64,000 nt of DNA from Schizophyllum amplum (Eukaryota > Basidiomycota > Agaricomycetes > Agaricales > Schizophyllaceae), in assembly GCA_007026445.1 (NCBI GenBank), contig VDMD01000001.1, positions 2,604,001 to 2,668,000 of the forward strand, given 5' to 3'. The translations under genes were made by a program, and so were the position numbers. The notes under the pieces were generated by a model. That model ran no database searches. It was not told where the DNA came from and saw only the letters and a program-made list of their open reading frames with translations. This document shows, in pieces, positions 43,451-53,247 of the stretch (positions are counted from its first letter, which is position 1; the number at the start of each line of letters is the position of its first letter).

Positions 43451-46400
43451 TCAGCTCATGTCTTGCCACGTCGGCCGCGGGGACGCGATGGACAGCTTCC
43501 CCACCTGCTTGCGCTGCCGCAGGTTTTTCACCTCCGTGTTGATCAGGTCGCGCAGCCGCTCGAGGTCGAGGCTTCGCTCTGCGCGCGAGCCCATGAGTAC
43601 GTTGCGCCAGATGCCCGCCGCCGCGACTGAGTTGTCGATGGGCAGCTGCATGGGCCGATGCAGCCGTACCATCTTCTGCATGAGGTGGTCGGGACTGGGG
43701 TAGATGGCGTTGGGCCAAGCAATGCGGATCGCGAACCACCATCCCAGCGGCCGGCCGTCGGGTAGAGTTCGCTCAGGATACGTATCGTACGTTGTCAACG
43801 CGCCGTCAGGCAGCGAGAACCTATGGAATCGTCAGCCATGCGCGAAGATACCCTAACGAAAAACGAACCTGTGCACCACCCAGTGGTTGGGGTCCGACCG
43901 ATGCTTCGCAAGAACAACCAGCAACCGCGGCATGCCCTCCAAGCCGAATGGATTCCAGAGATCCCTGAGCATCCCGCACGCATCACCGTGCCTCCCATTG
44001 AACACCGCATTGCTGATGGCATCCGCCATATTGGGGGGAACGAATAGGCGGTCGACCACGCCGGGCGGACTGTCCATGAGTCGGGCACGGACGTAGCGCT
44101 TGTATGTCTGCGTAGCCCAGATGCTGAGCGCGACCTCGTCGACCTGATGTCCGCGAGTGGTGCTGTTCAGCGCAGCGTCAAGCTCGCTGGATGGCCAAAT
44201 AATCGCCCAACCGAGAAGGCGCTGGTGAATACGCTGCCACGGTGGCAACTGCTGCACTTCGGCGCTGACATCGCCCTGGTTCCAGGCCTGCGGCGACTGC
44301 GGCCCTGGCGATGCGAGCTGTCCACCTTGCGGAACGGGCGGCAGGGGAGGCGACGCAGTCCGGTGGTCAGAGTATGCATCTGCATTGGAGTCGGGTATGG
44401 TAGGGAGCCCGGAGGGTGCAGGGGCATTGTGGTCATCGTCGTCCGGCTCCCCAGCAGGCTTGACGTCCCAGCTCGCTTGCGACAGCGGCGAGTGCACGTC
44501 GGACGATGGCTTCTGTCGCAACTTGTACAACTCTTCCTCCAAAAACATTTGCCCCGGAGAGTCGTCGCGCTGACCATCAGACCCATATTCGTGGTTGGCC
44601 GACCCTGGGTATGGCTGACGTGGTGTCGGAGTATGATTGAAGTCACGGTCTGCTTCGTCGAAGTCGTTGACAGGTTCCTCGTCGACAACGAGTTCACTCT
44701 CTGGCGGCTGGTACATGGAGTCGGCCAGCGTGCCGGGCTGGGTGTGTATGTTCACGGTCTGCGTCATGGGCGTGCGCGTCTCGTCGCCCTCATAAGCGTG
44801 GTCGTAACGCGAGTCACCATTGTAGCTCCCGGGAGAGGCGGGGCGGAGGTTCTCAATCTTGGGCCCAAGGCTTTCAATGCGCTGCTGCATGAGCACGAGC
44901 TCTCGCTTGATGTCAGTAGCCCACTTCGGCGGCTCCTAACATAGATGTCAGTACTTCGACCGACCGACAACATTTGACACGGACCTCGTTGCCAAACTCG
45001 CCACTGGCTGGCTCCTCCTCATGAGTGTGTGCCCTCTTGTACTCTCGGATGGACTGAAGACAGATCTTCAGCAACATAACATCGCGGAATAAAGCAGCGC
45101 TCACCTCGTTGTCAGCCTTCATACCCAGCTTCTTCACTCGTTGCCTGATCGCCTTTCTCAACGCGCGCTTTACCACCTCGTGAACCGTGGGATCGCTCTC
45201 CTGGTGTAAGAGCACGCATAGATCGTTATCGTGGAAGTGCGAGTTCACGACGTCGGGCTCGAGAACAGAGGCGGCGTAGTACGACGTCCGGGGAGTGCCG
45301 TCATGATCATGATGATTGTTCGACAGAACGTCTTGAACCATCCTCGCCTCTTCAGGGTTTAGGTCGTCCGCAGGGCTGATTGGGCTCTTCGCCTTGCTCG
45401 GCGCCTTGCTGGGAGAGTGAGAGGGGTGGGTGTGCTGCGTGATGACGGTCGGCTGCTTGCTTCGCGCTTGCGAGACCTCCGAAGGCTGCTTCGTGTGCCG
45501 AGATGCCGCTGATGGCGCAGCCGACGGTGCCTTTGATCGCTTGGATTCAACCACGGATGGTGCCCTCTCGCTCTCCTCTGGTATCACCAACCCGCGCCCA
45601 CGAGTAGCTGCATGAAGGAGATCCTCGTTTGTGGGAGCATGCCTGTATGGGGAGAAGGGGCGGTTCTGGTGATTGCCCCCAGACATGACCGACGCGGGCA
45701 CGGGCGTTCGAGCTACCATGAAAGAGAAACAAAACGTGTGAGATCCTCGTGTTGACAGTGTGTGATGCGGTGACGCACCTGTACCATTTGTGGACTTCTC
45801 TTTGCGAGGTTTGAATTGGGATAGAGAATCCGACGGCGACACAGACGGCGCCTTAGAATAGGCCTGCGACTTGGGAGACAGCGGAGCGTCCCAATCATCT
45901 CCATTCCTGGTGGAAGGGAGCGGGGGATAATGGGAGCCGGTCGGGCTCTTCGCTGTCAGACGCGACTTGGCCTGCGACTTTGGAGACCATGGCTCCTCTT
46001 GAGGAGGCTGGGCCGTGCCCGTGCGCGACGCAGGGCGTGGAGACTAGCATCAAATTAGACAATGGCAAGCTTTGGGCGAGCATCACGTACAGTAGGAGGG
46101 CTCCGAGCGCGTTCGGAGGGAGCCTGCTGAGAGGCTGTTGGCGCCTGTGACCGCGTGCGGGACTTCGTGGACTGTGACGGGCTCTCCACTTGTATGTTTA
46201 CCGAGCCCAGGGGCGACATCACTCGTGAAGGGCCGATGGTCGAAGCGGGCAAGGCGACGTGCGCCGCTCCGTTAGACGGCGATGTTACACCATTGCGAGG
46301 AGTGACCGTGGGGGACTGGGCGGCCCAGTTCGGCTGTGTACAACTCGGCATAGGTCATAATCTTGAAAGTATATAACGCACCTGCCAAGTAGGAGCATAA

Positions 46401-47046
46401 GGGTTCGTGAATGAGATGTCCTCGACTGGCATCGGACCCTTGTTGCCGAACGAAGGTGCCGTGTCCTGCGACTCATACTTCGCTCTCGGTCCAGGTGGAT
46501 CCTGTGGACCCGGTTCATGCTACCGGTAGTTCAGCAATGGATGCCAGAGGCCGACACAAACACGCACCACCGGTGTCTCGGTCTCTCCGGCGTCGGATCT
46601 CTCTTGAGTGTTGGAGTCGACATCCTCCGCTTCTGCTTCCTGCAATGAAGAAGTCAGCATATTCTGCCGCCACATATGCGTCGATTACGCACTGGTACAT
46701 TGCGAAGCTCGCTGCGGTGACTCTTGGTTGGGGAAAACAGGCCTGCCACTGAGTTGCCACGCTGAGAGGTCGTCCGAGTACGGCTTTCTTCGTGCTCGAA
46801 CAGAGAAGCGGGAGGAGTGGTGTCGACGCCTTCGCGACTCATGGTCTCGACCCAATTCAGAACTAGCAGTGCTGTCAGCAGCGTGTTGCATTCGACCAGA
46901 AAGACAATCTGCACCTTTCTCATTGGGGCCTGCGAGCGTAATTAGCACACCAGCTCAGCGTATAGACATGTAGTAGACGCACCAGGGGTGCTGGATCGCA
47001 TGAGGAACGGTTTCCAGGCCTCTCCGGAGTCGTCCACCGCCGACAT
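43451..47046 (-). CDS. Large disordered protein with C-terminal Ulp1-like (inactive?) domain
   Basis: A long multi-exon gene with stop at 43453-43451. The start is probably ATG 47046 (MSAVDDSGEAWKPFLMR). Exon boundaries before 46760 are uncertain. About 700 residues of Ser/Pro/Lys-rich disordered sequence come first, with SPTK and PLSPKS motifs. A helical block follows (NPEEARMVQDVLSNNHHD, HEVVKRALRKAIRQRVKKLG), then a coiled coil (ELVLMQQRIESLGPKIENL). The C-terminal ~290 residues are well conserved-looking: PPWQRIHQRLLGWAIIWPSS, then VDEVALSIWATQTYKRYV, RLLVVLAKHR, DPNHWVVHRFSLPDGALTTYD and LPIDNSVAAAGIWRNVLMG. The order of the H-W, Y-D and terminal helix blocks matches Ulp1/C48 proteases, but Ala stands where the cysteine would be. 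I recall this as a basidiomycete-conserved hypothetical protein. Confidence 0.72.
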
Positions 47047-48428
47047 AACTTTGACAAGAGGTTGGCAGACTTTCGGGTGATTTGTGAAGTTTGTGGGCGC
47101 AGAACGAGGTGGTTGGAAGCAATGGAGGCGGGAAACGGGAAATGTGGCGCAATTATCCGATGAGAATATAAGAGATGTCGCGGGGAACGAATACGAACGA
47201 AGTCAGGATGGAGTTCAAGCAGGCGAACACACGTGCTGCTTCCAAAAGCGGACAGGCCCGATATCAACATTGCGCAAACACGGATCAACACGTGGGTCGC
47301 GCCTTCACCCGCCATGTCCCGACTCGATTCTTCTCCCATTCTATCGACACAACGATACCCCTGCCAATGCTGCTTTCTCTCGCTGATAATATGGAGTGAG
47401 CGGTGGAAATTGATTGCTCCTTTAGCGATGTCGCGCTGAAGATCAGAGCTGTGGAAACAGCAACTGACGTTCAGGCTCTTCAGATACACGCAAATGACAA
47501 CAAGACACCCATCTACAACCTATTCTCCATGCCGATCGCGTCTTGTTCGGATGCACATTTGTGGATGGTTCCGCTCGTCCTGGCTTTTGGCTCCGCTGTT
47601 CCTTTCCACGGCGACACCAGTGAGCTTTCAATATCAACGCGAATGACTGCGATGCACTAGCCTGTCCATATGATAACCACAATCTCGTGTTCTGGCCGGT
47701 TTGACGCGCAAACGGCGGGCCACGGTCTTGATGAATACAATCATCGTGCGTCTCGTTCTCTCTATTAGTAGTCGCTCTATCGCAGTGAGTGTCCGATTAC
47801 GGGCGCGAGGAGTATACTGCATGTATTTCGTCAGATGGTATGGCTAGTTCATGGCACGAATGTGACTCGGCGCTTGCCAGTCTCCTGGCGGATGATCTCC
47901 CCCCATCTACGTGTGCTCGCGCAATACTGAAGCCTCACATCTTTAATCAGGCTTCTCGCGCGGTACTACATAGCGCTCGTGGAAGGGGCGAGGCCGCACA
48001 GGTCTCAGCAAGCCTCCTCGTCAACCCATGCACTAACAAAACACGCGAATGAAGCACCTCCCCTCTAGATGAATCGTTCAAGTTCATGTCCGTGGGCATG
48101 ATGCACTCTTTGAATGATAGCCTGCCATATTTCTGAGGTCCTGCGTGCGTCCTCCGCTGTTCTCACTTGGCTCAACTACTCTCAACAGTGATACGGGACT
48201 GCTACCCATCAGGCTCGATGAGAACCGCCTTTCGAAGCGTGGGAGAAAGTTGGAGGACGTTGTGGGCGCACACACAATGATGTCACAAACTTCAACATTT
48301 CACACGTGCTAAGTTTATCCTTGGACCCCCAAATGCACAATTCAGTCCCTGGTAAAATTGACCGCTTGAGTCCTGTTTGCTCTGCTCCTTCATCGTGCTT
48401 GCAGCGTGTCCGCTGTAGTTTCTCCGCT
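47047..48428. other. Long intergenic region
   Basis: About 1.4 kb between divergent genes. Several frames of 60-95 codons occur on both strands, without ATG context, motifs or homology I can see. No TIR pair or RNA gene found. Confidence 0.35.
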
Positions 48429-48438
48429 CTTATAAAGC
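48429..48438 (+). promoter_or_regulatory. TATA box of the secreted glycopeptide-like gene
   Basis: CTTATAAAGC about 85 bp upstream of ATG 48518. Confidence 0.55.
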
Positions 48439-48517
48439 TGCTGTCCTTACGAAGCCCTCGCGCTAACCTCCTGAATCCCGAATCCCTCCTCACGCCCTCA
48501 CCGTGTTTGACCTGACG

Positions 48518-49622
48518 ATGTTGTCCGCCACTTTGTGTCCTACCCTCGCGTTGGCCATGGTCCTAGGCCTTCAGTCCCTTGGGGCTCTAGCGGAGACGCA
48601 CATCATTAAGTTCGACAATCAGTGCGGATATGGAACGGTGAGAATGCCACCCAGGCCACCATTATACCAGACTTACATTTCTTTCTTTGCCCTACTCGCC
48701 AGCCTACTCTGCTTCAGGGCGGAATCAGTCTGACGCTTGACTCGAATGAGTACACATCTGACGGCGAATTCTCAGCCGCAATTGCGTGAGTTATTGCTTC
48801 ACCCTCCTCCGCCGACGCGAGCTAATGAAATGCGCAGTTACCTACAGACCGGTCAGTCGCTCTTCTAAATCCCACGTCTGCACTTCACTGTGCTTACCTG
48901 TGCTGCTTGATACTCTCAGGCGATTGCAAGTACAATGGCGAAGGCTGTATGACGACGGAGATCACGCTTGTCAACCCTAGCAGCGCTGGTTCAGGTTCGA
49001 GCGTCGACCTGTCTCTTATCCCACCGTCAGTGCTTTCCGACTCCCTTCCTCGAAATGTTCACCTCATCTTGTTTATCTGCAGTTTGGCCTTCAACGTCCC
49101 GACGACCTTCTCGTACTACGGCGGATGCGACGGTGACGGCAAGACATGTGCGTATAATCAGCATCCTCATCACTCTTGCTTATCCCAGTCAACTCGTTAT
49201 TCAGGCGACTCCTCCGGATGTGGCGTCAACGCGTTCTTCGTCTCTACCGATTGGCACGCCCAGGTGCAGTGCCAGAGCGACGATGTATGTCGTCTTCGTT
49301 GCTGCCCTCGCCCGAGTCTTTATTGAGCAAAACCTGTCCACAGGTCAACCTGCTGATCACTTTTTGTGGTGATGGAAGCGGCGCGTCTCCCTCCGCCTCG
49401 TCGTTCTCGACAACATCTTCGTCATCGATGCAGGCTTCGTCGGCGACTTCTTCCTCTGTGGTCACATCGCCAACAACGTCGGCATCGCCTGCCCTGAACG
49501 CCGTGGAGTCCGGTAAATCGACATCAGCCTGCCCTAACCGAGTGCGCCGTCGCGCAGAGAGGCGACAGAAGCGCCACGAGCGGGGCCTCTCGGGGCACAA
49601 ACGCTCAGGCCATTCGCAGTGA
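48518..49622 (+). CDS. Secreted glycopeptide/thaumatin-like protein with Ser/Thr-rich tail
   Basis: Seven exons (48518-48637, 48718-48785, 48838-48851, 48920-49025, 49083-49147, 49205-49284, 49344-49622) encode 243 aa. After a signal peptide (LALAMVLGLQSLGALA) comes ETHIIKFDNQCGYGT, then SDGEFSAAIAYLQTGDCKYN, EITLVNPSSAGSGSSVDLSL, FNVPTTFSYYGGCDGDGKTC, and VNLLITFCGDGS. This is a common Agaricomycete secreted family related to so-called glycopeptides and thaumatin-like proteins; function unknown. A ~45-residue Ser/Thr-rich stretch, probably O-mannosylated, follows, and the C-terminus is strongly basic (RRRAERRQKRHERG). Exon 3 is 14 nt. Confidence 0.85.
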
Positions 49623-50163
49623 GCATTGATGAGCCGTACGCCGGATGCGCGCCTCCTGATAGAGCGAGGACCGGCGTAGCCTTGCTCTAGATCCTCGAGT
49701 AGAATGTATGTACAATGTTGGTCGCTTAAATGTGTTCGCTGTGCGAGCGTTCTGTGTTCCTTACTTTGTTTATCGTACTGTATCGTGGCAAGCTCGGGAT
49801 CAATACAAACTTGAATAAGTATCGAGCAGTGCACGATGTTTGCCCTGCGCTGACTCATGGTAATCATCCCTTGCTTTGCCCGCCTTTCCAAGTTCTCGTG
49901 AAGCGAATGCCGGCGTCGGTGTGATCCTCGTCATCGAGTCTCATGTTGCATGGCTCCACCGTATACACTGCGCTCGTCTACATTCCCCACCGCCCACGAC
50001 GGGCCATCTGACTCTGACGTAGTTGACTTTAGACTTGACTTTGACTCGTACCTTGCCAATTGAGGAGCGCCCTTGGAGTTCAGCCCGTCGATGTGGCTGT
50101 CGTGTGCCACACGATAAGAGTGAGGCAGGCTATTCTTACCATTTACGAACAGGTCCTTGCGCG
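49623..50163. other. Intergenic region
   Basis: About 0.54 kb between two plus-strand genes; nothing beyond presumed 3' UTR and promoter. Confidence 0.35.
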
Positions 50164-50173
50164 CATATATACC
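50164..50173 (+). promoter_or_regulatory. TATA box of the small hydrophilic protein gene
   Basis: CATATATACC about 60 bp upstream of ATG 50229. Confidence 0.5.
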
Positions 50174-50228
50174 TCGCATCGACGCACGATGTCTTTCAAG
50201 TCAACCCCACCCACCATCTATCATAAAC

Positions 50229-50582
50229 ATGCACTTCTCACCGCCAGACAAGAGCCGCCACGCTGCCACCGAGCGCGAACGCGCCGGACCCCAATTCCCG
50301 CCAGACGGCGACGAAATCCTGAGCGAGTGGCAGGAGGGCCCGCACACGGTTATCGAGCGGCGAGGAGGACCCGGCGAGGACGTACGTTACCAGAACAATA
50401 TCTTCCATTCCCTGAGCTCACCCCACCACCCTCAGGTTGAAGTCGAGGTTAAGCGACACACTCACGACGAGGAGTCCGTTGGGGGAAAGGTGAAGCATGC
50501 GGAGGAGAAAGTCGAACACGCAGTCCAGCGATCGAAGCTCAGCCCAACCCATAACCACAAGAGAGGGGACGGGAAAGCCTGA
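50229..50582 (+). CDS. Small hydrophilic protein, unknown function
   Basis: Two exons (50229-50381 and 50436-50582) encode 99 aa. The intron is 54 nt with donor GTACGT and acceptor CTCAG, and frame is kept. The sequence is charged and His/Glu-rich: HFSPPDKSRHAATERERAG, EWQEGPHTVIERRGGPGED, VEVEVKRHTHDEESVGGKVK, HAEEKVEHAVQRSK. No signal peptide, cysteine or membrane span. It resembles small stress-associated hydrophilic proteins in composition only. A TATA box and clean splicing support it as a gene. Confidence 0.6.
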   Translation: MHFSPPDKSRHAATERERAGPQFPPDGDEILSEWQEGPHTVIERRGGPGEDVRYQNNIFHSLSSPHHPQVEVEVKRHTHDEESVGGKVKHAEEKVEHAVQRSKLSPTHNHKRGDGKA

Positions 50583-50814
50583 GAGCGGACGATATACCTC
50601 GCGGTTCCCGTTCGTTCGACCACTGAACGACGATCATACCCAGCGGACTTGTAATCATATGGAAGTTCACGTAGATGTCGATGATTTAGCCCTCCATCCT
50701 AAGCTTGATGACAGAGCGAGCGAATTCCTCAATTGTTCCCATCTTGACGCCAAGTTCTTCCAAGGGGACTTCGATAGCGGGATACCAGCTGCACTCAGCC
50801 GTGAAGTCGTACTA

Positions 50815-51955
50815 GGATGCATGAGTGACCTGCTAAAAGTCGGAGAAGGCGAAGCTGGCGTACCATATCATCAACCGCTCCAACTCCCATCGTCGCCATG
50901 CGCTTAAGCTCGACAGGTTTTCCAAGACCTATCAGATATTCAGCATCACCCGCCCCTTGGTCAGGAATGGTGGGCCACGCACCTTTGCTGAGTTCCGCAG
51001 CCAGTTCCTCGCTAAGTACTTGCTTGCGCTACTTCGACGACGAATGTCTGGCCGTGGATTTCAGCCAGTTGATCCGTGTATTGCATGAAGAGAGCGGTAA
51101 CCGCCGGACCCATGTCGCGGCCAATCCATGAACGCACGGAGATACATAGTGCCGGGCCTCGCGATAGTATGAATCACATAGCCGCTGTCTGTCTTCTCAA
51201 AGGGGAGAAGGTGTCCACACAGGCCGTTTAGCGTGTCTGTGTAGAAAGGAGTAAGCACAGGTACTTACCTTCTGACCGGGTTTTCAAGGAAACCGCCTGT
51301 ACCCATGCATGCATACTACGTGAGTCGGACGCCTCGAGATATGTCTGAACAGCTGCTTTGTCTGAAATGCGAGGATGAGATGAATTTATGATCAAAGACG
51401 GATCGAGAACTCACAGTCGGAGTGGACGGCTCTACTTGCCACCGGACATCTAGCTCATGTTCGGGAGGGCGCTATGGACACGCAATCAGTCGAAATACTC
51501 CCGTGCTTGTGGTATGTGCACACCTCAAGACGACAAAACGAGCACCAGCCTCTTTGCTAGCGTTCACTATGTTGACACCTGGTATGACCTCAGACACAGT
51601 GGCGTAAGGGAAGGTCCACTGTATATTGTTCGGTGGTTTTCTGATAGTCATGATGGGCGACAACAGACGTACTGCGAAGACGCATTCAGCTCCCGTAACA
51701 GCGACCTTGATAGAAGCCTTGTCGGCCGCGTCCGCCATGGCAATCTCACAGCAAGCTGGCTAGGGAGCGCGCAGCCTCAGAGTCAACATCGCGCGTGACA
51801 GCACGAGGTGTGAAAGTCTTTGAGGAGAGCGTGGACCACGGAGGATCCTGAGGCCAAGAAGGTATCAGACCACGCCAGAGAGCGACAAGTGATGGTCACA
51901 TACCCTGAAGGCCTGTAGCGCCAAAGACGGCAACAATGCGACTCATGCGAGCCAT
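50815..51955 (-). pseudogene. NmrA-like NAD(P)-binding protein, degraded
   Basis: The gene starts normally at ATG 51955 with the Rossmann motif SRIVAVFGATGLQG and a proper first intron. Then the frame breaks repeatedly: near 51800-51815 between VVHALLKDFH and PRAVTRDVDSEAARSL, near 51745-51755 before CEIAMADAADKASIKVAVTG, again in the GTGGFLEN region near 51290, and at an in-frame TAG near 51012 before EELAAELSKGAWPTIPDQG. Recognisable NmrA blocks persist, including PGVNIVNASKEAGARFVV and TLNGLCGHLLPFEKTDSGYV. The tryptophan motif usually following CVFAVTNFW is lost. At least four lesions make a functional product implausible. NmrA-type proteins are redox-sensing regulators or reductase-like enzymes. 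Confidence 0.82.
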
Positions 51956-52020
51956 GATTCACTATAAACTCGATAGTAGAGTGGGGAGGATGTAGTAAAG
52001 CCAGCTCCAGGCAGACCCTC

Positions 52021-52033
52021 CGTTATATATAGG
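52021..52033 (-). promoter_or_regulatory. TATA box of the degraded NmrA gene
   Basis: Minus-strand CCTATATATAACG lies about 66-78 bp upstream of ATG 51955, so the relic may still have a core promoter. Confidence 0.5.
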
Positions 52034-52414
52034 AGACTGCCCGGGGGCCCCTGCAAATGGGTTGGCGGCCTCGTCGGCAAGACGCCCGACAGGACCTTGG
52101 TGTCACGGTCCACATAGGTGCTTTGAGGCTGTCGGTGCATTTTCCGCTGGCGTGCCAGCTTTTTCTGGGTAGCATCAACGGAAAGACCAGCGAGAAACCT
52201 TCGCCTATCTTCCGCGGACATCCCACGAGGACGACGACCGTGACCAACAAGTGCACAAGCGCTCCGAGATGGCCAGAGATCGAGACGGATAGTATCCGTT
52301 AGAGGCCTACTTGAGTGCGTTCAACAGAGCAAAAAGACTGCACGCCAGTGTGTAACGTGTCAAGACATTGCTGAGCTCAGGAGCAACCTGAAAGTCAAGG
52401 CGATTGAGGTCAGT

Positions 52415-52843
52415 TCATGGGGCAAGGGAGGAGTCGCGGCAAGCGCGAGCATTCGATGCATGAAGGATACAAGAAGTGTATTTGACCGTCATAGAGACAT
52501 GGTTGTGAGCTTGTATATCGTAGTATTCGCACGATCCTGGGGGAGTGGCCATGCTGGAAAGCGCTGGGAGCCCAACTTGAGCTGACCATGCTATGTAAGG
52601 CTTGTCAGTCTCTGCAGCGAACTCGACAACTTCGACCCTAATTACCGAGTTCCCGCGAAGAGTAGCTCTGCAGCTCTCATCACAGATTAGCTCTTCCACC
52701 TCGTATCGCATCTCGTCGTTCTGGTGCTTCGATCTCTGGTCGTGCTGAGATCGCTGTTTCGCGAGCTTCACCGCGCTTTTCGACGCCGCTCTCGTCTTGG
52801 AATTAGACGAGCTGGATGTAGTCTTCCTGCCAAATGGAGACAT
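52415..52843 (-). CDS. Possible small gene, unknown function
   Basis: A 142-codon frame from ATG 52843. The first ~90 residues look coding: SPFGRKTTSSSSNSKTRAAS, a basic helix (AVKLAKQRSQHDQRSKHQ), then EMRYEVEELICDESC and SVIRVEVVEFAAETDKPYIA. After about codon 90 it looks non-coding, so a splice site near 52575 is likely and the real 3' end is unknown. No family recognised. Confidence 0.35.
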   Translation of the reverse strand: MSPFGRKTTSSSSNSKTRAASKSAVKLAKQRSQHDQRSKHQNDEMRYEVEELICDESCRATLRGNSVIRVEVVEFAAETDKPYIAWSAQVGLPALSSMATPPGSCEYYDIQAHNHVSMTVKYTSCILHASNARACRDSSLAP

Positions 52844-53247
52844 CGTTCGAATGCTTTCAATGCGCGACCGGGAGACGCAATTGATTTCAGTGGTGTGCAG
52901 AATATTCGGACGACATTTGGATGTTAGAGTTCAAGGTCGTAGACGACGGCGAGAGGCAAGAAATGGATGATTATCGCCACAAAGGCGGTCGCGGGTAAAG
53001 TACAAAATCTAATCTAATCGCGGGCGGGACGGCCCGAGACTGCCAAACTCCAACATTGGACGAGATGACGATGAGAGCCACGGTATGAGCTGACAATCCG
53101 CTTTAGGAAAGCTTTGTTCTGCGAGACGTGCGTCAGCACGCATATTGTAGTATTGGGGCGCCAGCGAAGCTTCCCTAAGTATGAACACGCATGAGAGCAA
53201 CACATGCTCAGTTACTCTACAATGTACGGATAACAGATCTTAATAAC
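52844..53247. other. Intergenic region
   Basis: About 0.4 kb between the possible small gene and the CPSF73 stop. No coding signal. Confidence 0.35.

Noticed and set aside
47403..48052. Several 60-90 codon frames between 47.0 and 48.5 kb
   Set aside because: Non-ATG starts or no motif, no splice structure, overlapping frames on both strands.
51943..52221. 92-codon minus-strand frame upstream of the NmrA relic
   Set aside because: It overlaps the TATA box and start codon of the NmrA gene and has no recognisable domain.
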